A DNA stretch of 64,000 nucleotides. Source: Olavius algarvensis Delta 4 endosymbiont (lineage in GTDB: Bacteria; Desulfobacterota; Desulfobacteria; Desulfobacterales; CAJINA01). Location of the stretch: assembly GCA_905176665.1 (NCBI GenBank), contig CAJINA010000106.1, forward strand, positions 1-64,000, written 5' to 3'. The notes under the pieces were generated by a model. That model had not been told where the DNA came from and ran no database searches. It saw nothing but the letters and a program-made list of their open reading frames with translations. The translations under genes were made by a program, and so were the position numbers. Position 1 is the stretch's first letter. Every line of letters begins with the position of its first letter. Below, one piece after another: positions 16,354 through 26,923 of this stretch.

Positions 16354-19300
16354 ATGACCCAAAATCAAGAGAAAACATCCCTCGCGCTCCTGTTCGCAGA
16401 GGCTGCCGCGCAGACGGGGACCATTGAATGCAGCGGCCTTTCCGGGTCGGCCAAAGCCTGGCTGGTTGCCCGGCTGCACGCCCAGGTGCGGCGGCCGTTG
16501 TGCGTGGTCGCGGCCACCCTGAAAGAGGCCGAGCGGATGGCCGGCGAAGTGGATTTTTTTTAGGGCACCGCTCGGCGTCGCTGCACACGTTTCCCCCTTA
16601 TAACATCCTGCCGCACAAGATGCTGGGCTACCACAGCCAGACGGCCGCCCAGCGCATCGGCACCCTGTTTACCCTCACTGAGAGCCGGCAGCCCTTCCTG
16701 CTGGTGACCTGCGTGGACGCGCTTTTGCAAAAACTCGCGCCGAAAAAAGACCTCATCGGATTTGCCGAGTTGGTGATGGCCGGCGAGGAATTGGATCGCG
16801 ACCTGTTGATCGAAAAACTGATATCGGGCGGGTATACCCATGCGGCCCTGGTGGAAGAACCCGGGGATTTTTGCGTGCGGGGAGGCCTGATCGACCTTTT
16901 TTCACCGTTGTATGACGAACCTTTGCGGTTGGAATGGTTCGGGGACACCATTGATGCCATCCGGACATTCTCACCCGACAATCAGCGCAAGACCGGTGAG
17001 TTATCCGAGGCAATCATCCTGTCGGCCCGTGAAGTGATTCTTAAAAAAGAAGATCTGCCCCAAGTGGTCAGCCGCATCAGGGCCCGGGCTTCCGCACAGG
17101 ACCTGGGGGCATCCCGGGCGCGCGACATCAGCGATCGAATACGGGATGAAGGCCTGTTTCCCGGTATCGAGGGCCTTTTGCCGCTGCTCTATGCCAATTT
17201 GGACAGCCTGTTTGACTATCTACCGGCCGACACGCTGTTCGTCACCGACATGCTGCCCGCGCTGGCTGCGGCAGCCGAAAAATTCACAGCCCGGGTGAAT
17301 GAAAATTACCGGACAGCTATCCACAAAGAGCGGGTCTGTGCGGCACCGGACACCTTGTATTACGACTGGGAAGCGGTGCAGGCCAAGCTGGCTGCTGCCG
17401 GCCCGCTGGAGCTGGATGCCCTGGACATGGTAAGGCGCGCAGACGCGGACCCGCCAGATCCGCTAAGCCTGCCATTCACGGTAGCGGATAATCTTGAGCT
17501 GAAGCGCGAGCTGGAAAAAGGCCTGGACGCGGACCACCTGTTTCAACCGGTGGTCGATTGGATCAACAGTGCCCTGGACCGTGATTGTACCCCGGTGGTG
17601 GTGTGCGGGACGGAGTCGCAGGCCAAACGAGTGGAAGCTTTGCTGGGACACTATCAGATAACGGTGCATTTCACGCACCAGATGCCGGTGCCCGGAGATT
17701 CTCGCCACCGCAGGATTCATTTGTGCATCGGGCCGCTGGAGAAGGGTTTTGTCTGGTCGGAAGAACAGTTGGCCGTGCTGACTGCCCAGGAGATATTCGG
17801 CAAGAGCAAACGCCGCCGCCATCACCCGGTAAAGACTTCCCCAACCAAGCTGCTGACGTTCGAGGACCTCAAAAAAGGAGACCTGGTCGTGCACGCCCAA
17901 CACGGCATCGGACGCTACCTGGGACTGGAAACGCTCGTGCATGAAGATGTGACCAATGATTTTCTCCTGATCAACTACCATGACGATGACCGCCTTTACC
18001 TGCCGGTGGACCGCATGGGAATGATCCAGAAATACATGGGGGTTGAAGGCATCGCGGCCGTCCTGGACAAGATGGGCGGTAAAACCTGGCAGCGCATTCG
18101 CAGCCGGGTAAAAAAGTCGGTGGAAAAGATCGCCGGGCAGCTGCTCAAGCTCTACGCGGAACGGAAAATTAGAAAAGGGCATGCCTTCGGACATCCCGAC
18201 AGTTATTTCAGTGATTTCGAAGCGGCTTTTGCCTACGAAGAAACCGCCGACCAGGTGAAAGCCATCGATGATGTCATCGCCGATATGAATGCTGCGACGC
18301 CCATGGATCGGCTGGTCTGTGGAGATGTCGGCTACGGGAAAACCGAGGTAGCCCTGCGGGCCTCGTTCATAGCGGTCAACGACGGCAAGCAGGTGGCCCT
18401 GCTGGTTCCCACCACGGTACTTGCCCAGCAGCACTATGAAACGTTCCAGGAACGCTTTAAACGCTACCCGGTGAATGTCGCCTGCCTGAGTCGGTTTCGC
18501 TCGCCCGCCCAGCAACGCAAGATCGTGGCCGGGCTCCAGGACGGCCGGGTGGATGTCGTGATCGGTACCCACCGCCTCTTGTCGAAAGACATCGCTTTCA
18601 AGGATATCGGCCTGATCATCGTGGATGAAGAGCAGCGCTTCGGGGTCAAGCACAAAGAAAAGCTTAAAAGATTTCGCAGTATCGTCGATGTCCTGGCCCT
18701 TACCGCGACGCCCATTCCCCGGACCCTGCACATGTCCCTGATGGGTGTCCGGGATATCAGTATCATTTCCACGCCGCCCGAGCACCGTCAGCCAATCGTC
18801 ACCTATGTGAGTGAATACGATGACGCCATCGTAGCCGATGCGATCCGCAAAGAAATTTCACGGCGCGGCCAGATTTTCTTCGTGCACAACAATATCGCGA
18901 CCATCCAGTCCATGGCCGCCCAACTTAAAAAACTGGTCCCGGAAGTCAAACTCGACGTGGCCCACGGACAGATGGCGATCGAGGACCTTGAGACCGTCAT
19001 GATGGCGTTTTCAGAGCGTGAAATCGATTTGCTGGTCTGTACCACGATTATCGAATCCGGATTGGACATACCCAATGCCAACACCATGCTGGTCAACCGG
19101 GCTGACCGTTTCGGCCTGGCCCAGATCTACCAGCTGCGGGGCAGGGTCGGGCGCAGTGACGAACAGGCCTATGCTTACCTGTTCATCCCGACGGAAAGCG
19201 TTCTTTCCACCGATGCCCGCAAGCGGCTGAAAGTACTGATGGAGCACAGCGACCTGGGGGCCGGATTCCAGATAGCCATGAGTGATCTCAAAATCCGCGG

Positions 19301-19871
19301 GGGTGGATCCATTCTGGGGGCCTCACAGTCGGGACACATTGCCGCGGTGGGGTACGATACCTTTCTAAAGCTGATGGAAGAAGCCATGGCCGATCTCAAG
19401 GGCAACCCGGTCCGGGAGCCTTTGGATCCGGAAATCAACCTGCCCCTGTCAGCTCACATCCCCGAGGCCTACATCACCGATATCGACCAACGTTTGACAG
19501 CTTACCGGCGCCTGGCGAAACTTGAAACGATACGCGAGATTTCCGACTATAAGTCGGAACTTAGCGATCGGTTCGGCCCCCTGCCGGGCGATGTTGAAAA
19601 TCTGCTTTTAAAAATCATGTTGCGGGTATTGGCCATCGAGGCCGGGATTCGACGACTGGATTTGGGCGGGGGTACCCTGGCCCTTTGGTTTTCCGAACTG
19701 CACCAGAAAAAGCCCTACGCCGTGGTGGACCTTGTCGTGGATCAATCAGATACGTATTCCCTGACGCCGGACCACGTATTCAGGGTCCGCCTGACTCCGG
19801 GACGAATCTACGACCAGCTTTCCGAATCCAAAAACATCTTGAAAGAGATTGTCCAATGTGTTAACGCTTAA
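16354..19871 (+). CDS. mfd: Transcription-repair coupling factor Mfd (frame interrupted)
   Basis: Mfd removes stalled RNA polymerase at DNA lesions and recruits UvrA. The first 69 codons (ATG 16354) end at TAG 16561-16563, right after a T8 run; the other ~1,100 residues continue in a different frame (FFLGHRS onward). One extra T, or a -1 slip, joins them into about 1,172 residues, near the family's usual length of ~1,150. Visible domains are the UvrB-like N-region, the RNAP-interaction domain (KKGDLVVHAQHGIGRYLGL), helicase Walker A GDVGYGKTEVA, the DEEQ box, the SATPIPRTL-type motif (LTATPIPRTL), and the C-terminal TRCF domain. The break may be a sequencing indel, a true mutation, or functional slippage. 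Alternative starts in the second frame (such as 16428) read through non-homologous sequence. Confidence 0.9.
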
Positions 19872-19905
19872 CAGTTTGTTTTTTAAAGAGTTTACGGTAG
19901 GATAC

Positions 19906-20622
19906 ATGGTACGTATATCGCAGGATGCTATCTTTACATTTCGGTTCCTGGCAATGGTCGCTCTCTGCCTCGGCAGCTTGCTTTGGCCGGGTTGCATGGA
20001 GACGCCCAGCGATCCGGTGGATGCCTACCTAGTCAGGGTGGGCGGTCACACATTGACGGTATCCGAGTTCAATGAGGTGTTCGAGATTTCGAAAACAGCT
20101 TATTCGCACAGCGATACCATGGATCCCCAGGTTGTGGCGGATATAAAGCTGCGTTTATTGAACCAGTTGATCGAGGAGATGATCCTCCTTGAAAAGGCCG
20201 GCGCGGCCGGGATTGTGGTCTCGGATGCCGAGCTTGAAGGTGAAGTCCTGAAAATCAAGGCGGATTATCCCGAAGGGGTGTTCGAAGAGATGCTCCTGGA
20301 GGCGGCGGTTTCATTCGAGGCCTGGAAAAAAAGGCTTAAAATGCAGCTGGTTGCCCGCAAGTTTATTCGATCGGAACTGGAAGCCAAGATCACCATTACC
20401 GCTGATGAGGTCGCCCGGTACTATGCGCAGCAGTTCCCCGAGAATACCAAGCCTGACGCAGCCGACCGGCAGCCGGAGATCTCCGATGCCATGATTCTAA
20501 AGATGCTGAAAAACCAAAAGGTTCAGGCTGCGTACGCTAAATGGATGAAAGTCAACCGGCGCAGTGTAACTATCGATATCAACTCCCGGCAATGGGAGCA
20601 GATAACGCAGAAAAATTCATGA
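19906..20622 (+). CDS. SurA-N-like periplasmic chaperone, probable lipoprotein
   Basis: A 238-residue product with an N-terminal signal segment ending WPGC (C30); the proline makes the lipobox atypical. The rest resembles the SurA N-terminal chaperone domain: DAYLVRVGGHTLTVSEF, then LRLLNQLIEEMILLEKA and ITADEVARYYAQ. No parvulin (PpiC) isomerase domain is present. ATG 19906 has GGTAGGA upstream; the open frame extends to 19849 inside mfd. It lies between mfd and a fuller SurA homologue, so the pair probably serves outer-membrane protein folding. Confidence 0.85.
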   Translation: MVRISQDAIFTFRFLAMVALCLGSLLWPGCMETPSDPVDAYLVRVGGHTLTVSEFNEVFEISKTAYSHSDTMDPQVVADIKLRLLNQLIEEMILLEKAGAAGIVVSDAELEGEVLKIKADYPEGVFEEMLLEAAVSFEAWKKRLKMQLVARKFIRSELEAKITITADEVARYYAQQFPENTKPDAADRQPEISDAMILKMLKNQKVQAAYAKWMKVNRRSVTIDINSRQWEQITQKNS

Positions 20623-20669
20623 AATTATATAATAACGGTCTTTTACGAAAAAGGCTGCTTTAGAAAGTG

Positions 20670-21689
20670 ATGTATACAGAAGTGAAAGTAAATACCCCGA
20701 CGTTTCGTTACCTTCTGGTTCTCGGGCTGTTTATCAGTGGCCTGGGCGGCCTTATCACCCGGGATGTCCAGGCTGACCAGGATGCCGAAGTGGTCGACCG
20801 TATCGTGGCCATTGTAAATGACGATATCATCGTCCTGTCGGAGCTCAACGAAAAGTTGCAGCCCTATACCGACCGGATTGCCAAAATGGGTTACACGCCC
20901 GAAAAAGAAAAGAAAATGATGTACAAAGTCCGCGATGATATCATCAACAGCATGGTAGACCAGAAGCTGACCGACCAGGAAGTCCGCAAGTTCGGCATCA
21001 TTATCGATGACGAAGAGGTGCTCAATGCAATTGAGCGGGTCAAGCAAAAAAATGCCCTCACCGAAGAACAGATGCTCGCTGATCTGGCTCGTCAGGGCAT
21101 GACCCTCGAAATATTGAAAAAAAATATTCGGCAGCAGATGCTGCGCGCCCGCCTGGTGAATGTGGCCGTACGCTCCAAAATCGTGATCACACAGGAAGAT
21201 GCCCGGGCATACTTCGATAGTCACCCCGACGAGTTCCGAGGGGAAAAGCAAGTCCATCTCTGGAATATCATGACGAATACGCCGCAATTTGCCTTTGAAG
21301 CGGAAATAGAGGCCAGCCGTGACCAGATGGAAAAAGTGCTGGCCCGGCTTGCCGCCGGGGAAGCCTTCAATGCGATTGCCCGGGAAATAACCGCCGCCAA
21401 GGGCCCCCTGGCTGCCAATGATATCGGCATGTTTCGTTTCGGGGTGTTGTCCCCGGAATTGCAGAGCGCCGTGGGTGAGCTGAAAGAGGGCGGGTACACC
21501 GAACTCCTTAAAACGGATAGCGGCTTCCAGATATTCTACGTACACAAAATAGAGGCCGGCACCGGCAAGCAATTCGACGAAGTTGCGGGGGATATCCGGC
21601 AGAAATTGTTTAACGAACTGGTGGACAAACGGTTCGAAGAATGGCTCGACGATCTGCGTGAAAATTCACATATTCAGATTATTCGTTAG
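20670..21689 (+). CDS. surA: SurA-type peptidyl-prolyl isomerase / chaperone
   Basis: A 339-residue periplasmic protein with a signal peptide (cleavage likely after VQA at 35). The SurA N-domain opens with VVDRIVAIVNDDIIVLSEL, and one parvulin domain covers about 185-300 (GEAFNAIAREIT; ANDIGMFRFGVLSPELQSAV; DSGFQIFYVHKIE). E. coli SurA has two parvulin domains; this has one. It escorts unfolded outer-membrane proteins. It follows the other SurA-like gene by 47 bases and precedes the RodZ-like gene. Confidence 0.9.
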   Translation: MYTEVKVNTPTFRYLLVLGLFISGLGGLITRDVQADQDAEVVDRIVAIVNDDIIVLSELNEKLQPYTDRIAKMGYTPEKEKKMMYKVRDDIINSMVDQKLTDQEVRKFGIIIDDEEVLNAIERVKQKNALTEEQMLADLARQGMTLEILKKNIRQQMLRARLVNVAVRSKIVITQEDARAYFDSHPDEFRGEKQVHLWNIMTNTPQFAFEAEIEASRDQMEKVLARLAAGEAFNAIAREITAAKGPLAANDIGMFRFGVLSPELQSAVGELKEGGYTELLKTDSGFQIFYVHKIEAGTGKQFDEVAGDIRQKLFNELVDKRFEEWLDDLRENSHIQIIR

Positions 21690-21708
21690 CCGTGGGGCCC
21701 AATTCATC

Positions 21709-22470
21709 ATGGAAGAAAAAAGAACAACAGCCTTTGGAAGCTATCTCAAAACCGTCCGACTGGAAAAAGGGATAAAGCTGTCCACGATATCAGAGCAGAC
21801 CAGGATCAGTAAGGATACGCTCGCGGCCCTGGAGGATGAGGATCACAGCCGGCTGCCAGCAGAAGTATTTGTGAAAGGGTTTATCCGGGCCTATGCCCGG
21901 GTCGTGGGTGCGGATGGCGACGTGGCTGTCAAAGGATTCGTTGCCAGCTGCCGGCTGTTGGGTGACAGCCCGCCTCCCCGAACTGATTTGACCGGCGGGG
22001 AACCGCCTACCAGGGGAAGGTGGCCGCTTTTTTTAGGCATTTTGATTCTGATTGTGATTGCCGGTGTATGGAGCTGGCGCAGCATGTCGGCAGTAATTAG
22101 CAAGGAGCAGACCACGGCACCGCCTTCCGCCGAGTCACCTGTCTCACAACCGGCCGGCCCCGAGGAGCCTGAACCGCCGGCGGCCGCCCCGGCCGCTCCA
22201 CCGGAAACGCAGCCGGCTGAGCAAGCCGTGGCCCAACCCCGGCAGCGTATCCAGATCCTGGTCATCGAAGAGACCTGGCTCAAGGTGATCACCGACAGTT
22301 TAACGACCACTGAATACAGCCTGGGCCCTGGAGACACCCTTGAACTTGAGGCCGACCTCGGTTTTAACCTGTTGATTGGCAATGCCACCGGCATCGAGCT
22401 GACCTACAATGACGAGCCGGTACCCATAACGGGTAAAAGCGGACAGGTGGTGCCCCTTCAGTTACCTTGA
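21709..22470 (+). CDS. RodZ-like membrane protein with XRE HTH and DUF4115
   Basis: A 253-residue bitopic protein. Residues 1-75 form an XRE-type helix-turn-helix (FGSYLKTVRLEKGIKLSTIS; DEDHSRLPAEVFVKGFIRAYAR). A single membrane helix (WPLFLGILILIVIAGVW, about 105-122), a Pro/Ala/Glu-rich linker and a C-terminal beta-rich DUF4115 domain (about 180-253) follow. RodZ links MreB to the envelope during cell-shape control; this is the likely role, though shape genes are not nearby. ATG 21709 is chosen because the longer frame back to 21583 overlaps surA. Confidence 0.88.
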   Translation: MEEKRTTAFGSYLKTVRLEKGIKLSTISEQTRISKDTLAALEDEDHSRLPAEVFVKGFIRAYARVVGADGDVAVKGFVASCRLLGDSPPPRTDLTGGEPPTRGRWPLFLGILILIVIAGVWSWRSMSAVISKEQTTAPPSAESPVSQPAGPEEPEPPAAAPAAPPETQPAEQAVAQPRQRIQILVIEETWLKVITDSLTTTEYSLGPGDTLELEADLGFNLLIGNATGIELTYNDEPVPITGKSGQVVPLQLP

Positions 22471-22521
22471 TCCGTAGCAACCGTTGACATTTTCACTACC
22501 CCCTGAACAGGGATACTTGCG

Positions 22522-23874
22522 ATGATTGGCGACAAAAACAAAGTCCTGTACGACAGCATCAAACGCCTGCTGCGGCGCGGTGCAACCGTGCACCTTAAAA
22601 AGATCGTCAATAAGACCCACGCCGCCGATCTGTCCGTTGTCTTCCGATCTTTGCCGCTGTCCCAGCAACACCGGCTCTTTGCCCTGATTGATGATCTCGA
22701 ACAAAAAGGACTGCTCTTCAGTGAACTGGAAGACGTGGATCTGCTGGAATTGATCGATGCCATGCCCATCGATGAGATCGTCACCATCATGGAGACCATG
22801 CCGGCCGATGACGTCGCAGATCTGATCGGGAAGCTGCCCGAGGAAAAAGCGGATGCCATCCTGGAGAAAATGAAAAAGGAGGGTTCCGAAGAGGTTGAAG
22901 ATCTGCTGCGTTATGGCGATGATACGGCCGGCGGTATCATGGTTCCCGATTTTATCGCCCTGAGTGAGGACATTACCGCGCGCGAGGCAATCGAATCCAT
23001 ACAGCGTGACTATGTGGATGTCGAAATGCCTTTCTACCTCTATGTGGTCGATCAATACGACAAGCTGGTCGGGGTCAGCTCACTGCGGCAGCTGGTAGTT
23101 GTGGCGGCCGAGACACCTTTGAAGGCCTTCATGACCACCGATGTGTTTGCCGTGCAGACGGACATGGACCAGGAGGAAGTTGCCAAGATCGTATCCAGCT
23201 ACGATATCCTGGCCGTCCCGGTTGTGGATGAGAACAACCGCCTGGTGGGTATCGTCACCGTGGATGACGTTATCGATATTTTACGCAAGGAGGCAACCGA
23301 GGATATCTTGAAGATGGCGGGTGCCGGGGAGGAGTTTGTCGAGACCCAGTCGGTCGTGCGCAGCACCCGCATCCGGTTACCGTGGCTGTTTGCCAGCTGC
23401 GTGGGCGGAATCCTGGCCTTTTTTATCATCGGATATTTTGAAGAGAGTTTGAAGACGTTAACCTACCTGGCGGCTTTTATCCCGGTGATCATGGGGATGG
23501 GGGGCAATATCGGAACCCAGTCCTCGACCATTGTCGTACGCGGGCTGGCCACCGGGCGCCTCAATGTCCGGGATCTGTGGACCGTAGTATCCAAGGAGTT
23601 GTCAGTCGGCTTGATACTGGGGATCGTCTACGGCATTATCATCGGCATTGTCGCCCAGGCCAGCTTTGGTACCGGCGCATTCGCCCTGTCGGTCGGGCTG
23701 GGGGTTCTTTCCTCCATGTCGGTGGCTGCCCTGGTCGGGTCCATGGTGCCCATGCTGTTTGCACGGCTCAATATCGATCCGGCTGTTGCGACCGGTCCGT
23801 TTGTCACTACCTCCATCGATATCATCAGCGTGTATTTTTACTTTATGATCGCAACAACGCTACTTGGTATCTGA
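22522..23874 (+). CDS. mgtE: Magnesium transporter MgtE
   Basis: A 450-residue Mg2+ channel. The N-terminal superhelical domain (including DVADLIGKLPEEKADAIL) is followed by two CBS domains (about 135-255; MTTDVFAVQTDM; ILAVPVVDENNRLVGIVT) and five membrane helices. The family signature PVIMGMGGNIGTQSSTIVVRG lines the pore. Cytoplasmic Mg2+ gates it through the N and CBS domains. AGGGA lies before ATG 22522. No Mg2+ riboswitch fits in the 51-base gap upstream. Confidence 0.95.
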   Translation: MIGDKNKVLYDSIKRLLRRGATVHLKKIVNKTHAADLSVVFRSLPLSQQHRLFALIDDLEQKGLLFSELEDVDLLELIDAMPIDEIVTIMETMPADDVADLIGKLPEEKADAILEKMKKEGSEEVEDLLRYGDDTAGGIMVPDFIALSEDITAREAIESIQRDYVDVEMPFYLYVVDQYDKLVGVSSLRQLVVVAAETPLKAFMTTDVFAVQTDMDQEEVAKIVSSYDILAVPVVDENNRLVGIVTVDDVIDILRKEATEDILKMAGAGEEFVETQSVVRSTRIRLPWLFASCVGGILAFFIIGYFEESLKTLTYLAAFIPVIMGMGGNIGTQSSTIVVRGLATGRLNVRDLWTVVSKELSVGLILGIVYGIIIGIVAQASFGTGAFALSVGLGVLSSMSVAALVGSMVPMLFARLNIDPAVATGPFVTTSIDIISVYFYFMIATTLLGI

Positions 23875-23878
23875 ACTG

Positions 23879-24643
23879 ATGACAGGCTACACTACACCCG
23901 CACTGGTTCTCAAGCGGATTGACTACGGGGACCATGACCTGATCATCAGCCTGTTTACGCTTGACCGCGGCAAGGTGTCGGTGATCGCCAAAGCCGCCAA
24001 AAAAAGTGTCAAGCGGTTCGGCGGAATCCTGGAACTATTTACCGCTCTGGAAGCCGTGATCAAGCCCGGCCGCGGCAAAGGCCTGCCGGTCTTGCAGGAG
24101 GCGGCGCTCCTCCAGCCTTTTACCAATATCAGGTCAGATGTGATCAGGACTGCCTACGCCAGCTATTGGTCGGAACTGGTCAATACCTGGATGGAGGAGT
24201 ACGACCGACAGGATTTGATTTTCCAGCTGCTTTCCCACTTACTGGAAGAACTCGACCGGGGTGGTTTCGGCAACCGGGCCCTGTCAATTCTGTTTCAAAT
24301 CCGGTTCATGGCGCTATCCGGTCTGGCACCCAACCTGTCCCAATGCAGTCGTTGTGGGCTTGATCTGGCCAGGCTGGGCTCCCGGGAGATCTACTTCAGC
24401 TTGGCCGGCGGTGGCATTGTATGCGGGGAGTGCGGTTCCCCGGGTGGCCGGCGGGTAGCGCTTTCAAGGGGGACCCTGAAACAACTGGCCTGGATTCAAC
24501 GCGGTTCGCTCGGCAAAGCACTACGGCTGCAGTTTTCACAGCAGGCCCTGGCCGAGGGGTTGACCCTGTGTGAGGCGTTCGTGCCGTACCATCTCGGCAA
24601 GGAACCCAAGAGTCTGAAGTTCTTGAGGCAAATGCGACAATAA
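23879..24643 (+). CDS. recO: DNA repair protein RecO
   Basis: A 254-residue RecF-pathway mediator that helps load RecA on SSB-coated DNA. It has an N-terminal OB-fold (TPALVLKRIDYGDHDLIISLF), a helical middle, and a C4 zinc finger: CSRCG and CGECG about 28 residues apart. ATG 23879 begins five bases after the mgtE stop, indicating co-transcription; the open frame reaches 23864 inside mgtE. Confidence 0.93.
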   Translation: MTGYTTPALVLKRIDYGDHDLIISLFTLDRGKVSVIAKAAKKSVKRFGGILELFTALEAVIKPGRGKGLPVLQEAALLQPFTNIRSDVIRTAYASYWSELVNTWMEEYDRQDLIFQLLSHLLEELDRGGFGNRALSILFQIRFMALSGLAPNLSQCSRCGLDLARLGSREIYFSLAGGGIVCGECGSPGGRRVALSRGTLKQLAWIQRGSLGKALRLQFSQQALAEGLTLCEAFVPYHLGKEPKSLKFLRQMRQ

Positions 24644-24669
24644 CCAATTTAAGTTCTAAATGTTAATAA

Positions 24670-24780
24670 GGGTCGCAGAAATCGGAATCGCTATCGAAAT
24701 CGGGATCGAAATCGGTCCTGGAAACGTCATTCAAAGTTCGACTACCGATAGCGATTTCGATCCCGATCCCGATAGGGGCA
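24670..24780. repeat. Hairpin repeat of the CGATTTCGAT family
   Basis: ATCGCTATCGAAATCGGGATC on the left (about 24685) pairs with GATAGCGATTTCGATCCCGAT on the right (about 24747). The loop is roughly 40 bases. It lies after recO and before the GHMP kinase and could act as a transcription barrier, though without a T-run. Confidence 0.7.
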
Positions 24781-24826
24781 GTATCTTTCGGGGACCCCGA
24801 AAATTGAGAGCTAAGATTTGACATAT

Positions 24827-25897
24827 ATGCGTATGTATCAATCCGTCCGTAAATATTTAGAAGATAACGGACCCATAGCGGCATCGGCGCCGGTGCGGGT
24901 TGATCTGGGGGGGACCCTTGATATCAGCACGCTGCATTACCCGCTCCGGCACCTGAACCCGTTGACGTTCAACGCAGCGGTTGACCTGCGCACCCGGATT
25001 CTGCTGCAGCCTTTTAGCGATGGTCGGGTAAAGGTCTCCTCGCGGGGGTTTGCAGATGCCGACTTCGAGGTGGGCAAGGCCCCTTTTGACCATCCGCTCG
25101 GGCTGATGTTTGCCGTGGCGGGCTATTTCGGTTTGACAGGTGTGCATATTGATATACAGTCGGCCTCGCCGCCTCGCAGTGCCCTGGGTGGATCTTCTTC
25201 CGCTGCGGTTGCACTTGTGGCGGCCTATGCAGATCTGCGCCTGGCGACCGGACAGCCCGTGGGATTGAATCGCCGGCAGGCTGCCGGCCTGGCCCATCAT
25301 GTGGAAGCCGGTGTCGCCGGGGTTCCCTGTGGGCTCCAGGATCAACTGGCTGCCGCTTTTGGCGGGATCCATGCCTGGCATTGGCAGGGCGGGCCGGACG
25401 GGACGGAATACGAGCGGGAGGCCCTGTTGGTGGACGACGGTCTTGACTGGTTTGAAAAGAGGGTCCTGCTCGCTTATTGCGGACAGCCCCATGAATCGCG
25501 CAACATCAACAGCCGGTGGATTGCCCAGTTTCTCGCGGCCCGGACCCGGTCGGATTGGGCTGAAATTGTGGATTGTACCTGGGGCTTTGTTGATGCTATG
25601 AAGAAGGGCGATGCGGCCGGTGCGGCAATGTGGATGAATCGTGAAGCGGCCATCCGCCTGCGGATGACACCGGATGTGCTCGATGACCTGGGAACGCGCC
25701 TGTGTGCGGCGGCGGAAAAGGCCGGCTGCGGGGCCCGGTTTACCGGGGCGGGCGGTGGCGGCTGTGTCTGGACTTTTGGACGGCAGGCCGATATCGAAAA
25801 ACTCAAACCGCTATGGGCGGCTCATGCAGAAACGATCGCGACAGCCGCCCTGCTGGATTTTGCCGTCGATACAAAGGGAATGCGGGTCAATTCTTAA
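24827..25897 (+). CDS. GHMP-family sugar kinase
   Basis: A 356-residue kinase of the galactokinase / homoserine / mevalonate / phosphomevalonate superfamily. Motif 1 is near ASAPVRVDLGGTLD, motif 2 is PPRSALGGSSSAAVALVAA (about 113-131) and motif 3 is GARFTGAGGGGCVW (about 300). The pattern best fits sugar kinases such as heptose-phosphate or fucose kinases; the substrate cannot be fixed. It is 24 bases before glyQ. The start could also be TTG 24818 or ATG 24833. Confidence 0.85.
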   Translation: MRMYQSVRKYLEDNGPIAASAPVRVDLGGTLDISTLHYPLRHLNPLTFNAAVDLRTRILLQPFSDGRVKVSSRGFADADFEVGKAPFDHPLGLMFAVAGYFGLTGVHIDIQSASPPRSALGGSSSAAVALVAAYADLRLATGQPVGLNRRQAAGLAHHVEAGVAGVPCGLQDQLAAAFGGIHAWHWQGGPDGTEYEREALLVDDGLDWFEKRVLLAYCGQPHESRNINSRWIAQFLAARTRSDWAEIVDCTWGFVDAMKKGDAAGAAMWMNREAAIRLRMTPDVLDDLGTRLCAAAEKAGCGARFTGAGGGGCVWTFGRQADIEKLKPLWAAHAETIATAALLDFAVDTKGMRVNS

Positions 25898-25921
25898 CCA
25901 TATATTAGTTGAGGGTATTCA

Positions 25922-26794
25922 ATGAATTTTCAGGATGTAATTTCCGCGTTGAACAATTTTTGGGGTAAATATGGCTGTGTTTTATCCCAGCCCTATGACC
26001 TGGAGGTGGGGGCCGGTACCTTTCACCATACCACCTTGTTAAAATCGCTGGGACCGGAACCGTGGAACGTGGCCTATGTGCAGCCTTCCCGGCGACCCAC
26101 GGACGGCCGCTATGGTGAAAATCCAAATCGACTGCAGCACTATTACCAATACCAGGTGATCTTGAAACCGTCGCCGGAATATTCTCAGGAGTTATACCTG
26201 GACAGTATGAAGGTTCTGGGGGTTGATCCCCTGGAGCATGATATCCGTTTTGTAGAGGACGACTGGGAGTCTCCCACCCTGGGTGCTTCGGGACTGGGAT
26301 GGGAAGTATGGCTGGACGGTATGGAAATTACCCAGTTCACCTATTTTCAGCAGGCGGGCAGTATCGAACTTTCGCCGATTAGTGTGGAGTTTACCTATGG
26401 CCTCGAACGGATCGCGATGTACCTGCAAGGCGTCGACAACGTTTACGACCTGAAATGGAACGATGACATAACTTACGGAGATGTGCATCACCAGCAGGAA
26501 GTGGAACAGTCCACCTACAACTTCGAAGTGGCGGATGTGGATGTTCTCTTCGATCTCTTCAGCAAATATGAAAACGAGGCCAAACGGATACTGGAAGAGC
26601 GCAGCCTGGTGCTCCCGGCCTACGAATATACTTTGAAGTGTTCCCACACTTTCAATTTGCTGGATGCGCGCGGCGCCATCAGTGTAACGGAGCGAACCGG
26701 CTACATTGCCCGCATCCGGAATCTGGCCCGGCGGTGCGCCGAAGGCTATCTGGCCCAACGGGAAGCGATGGGGTTTCCCCTGCTCAACCGGTAG
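25922..26794 (+). CDS. glyQ: Glycine-tRNA ligase alpha subunit
   Basis: A 290-residue catalytic subunit of the bacterial alpha2beta2 glycyl-tRNA synthetase. It begins [19 protein letters not shown] and carries the family stretches [34 protein letters not shown] and [26 protein letters not shown] lies eight bases before ATG 25922. The beta subunit gene follows after 129 bases. Confidence 0.97.
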   Translation: MNFQDVISALNNFWGKYGCVLSQPYDLEVGAGTFHHTTLLKSLGPEPWNVAYVQPSRRPTDGRYGENPNRLQHYYQYQVILKPSPEYSQELYLDSMKVLGVDPLEHDIRFVEDDWESPTLGASGLGWEVWLDGMEITQFTYFQQAGSIELSPISVEFTYGLERIAMYLQGVDNVYDLKWNDDITYGDVHHQQEVEQSTYNFEVADVDVLFDLFSKYENEAKRILEERSLVLPAYEYTLKCSHTFNLLDARGAISVTERTGYIARIRNLARRCAEGYLAQREAMGFPLLNR

Positions 26795-26923
26795 TACGAT
26801 TTTCAGGTCCCCCGGGACCGGCCGTATCGCCCTGGCACCTTGGAGGGCAGTGCTAAAAAATAACCGTCCAATTACCGCGCTCCGGTAGCCCAACCGTGGT
26901 GCGGATGAAACGATGAGGAGCGT

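Noticed and set aside
22471..22521. Mg2+-responsive riboswitch before mgtE
   Set aside because: The gap from the upstream stop is only about 50 bases, too short for a known M-box.
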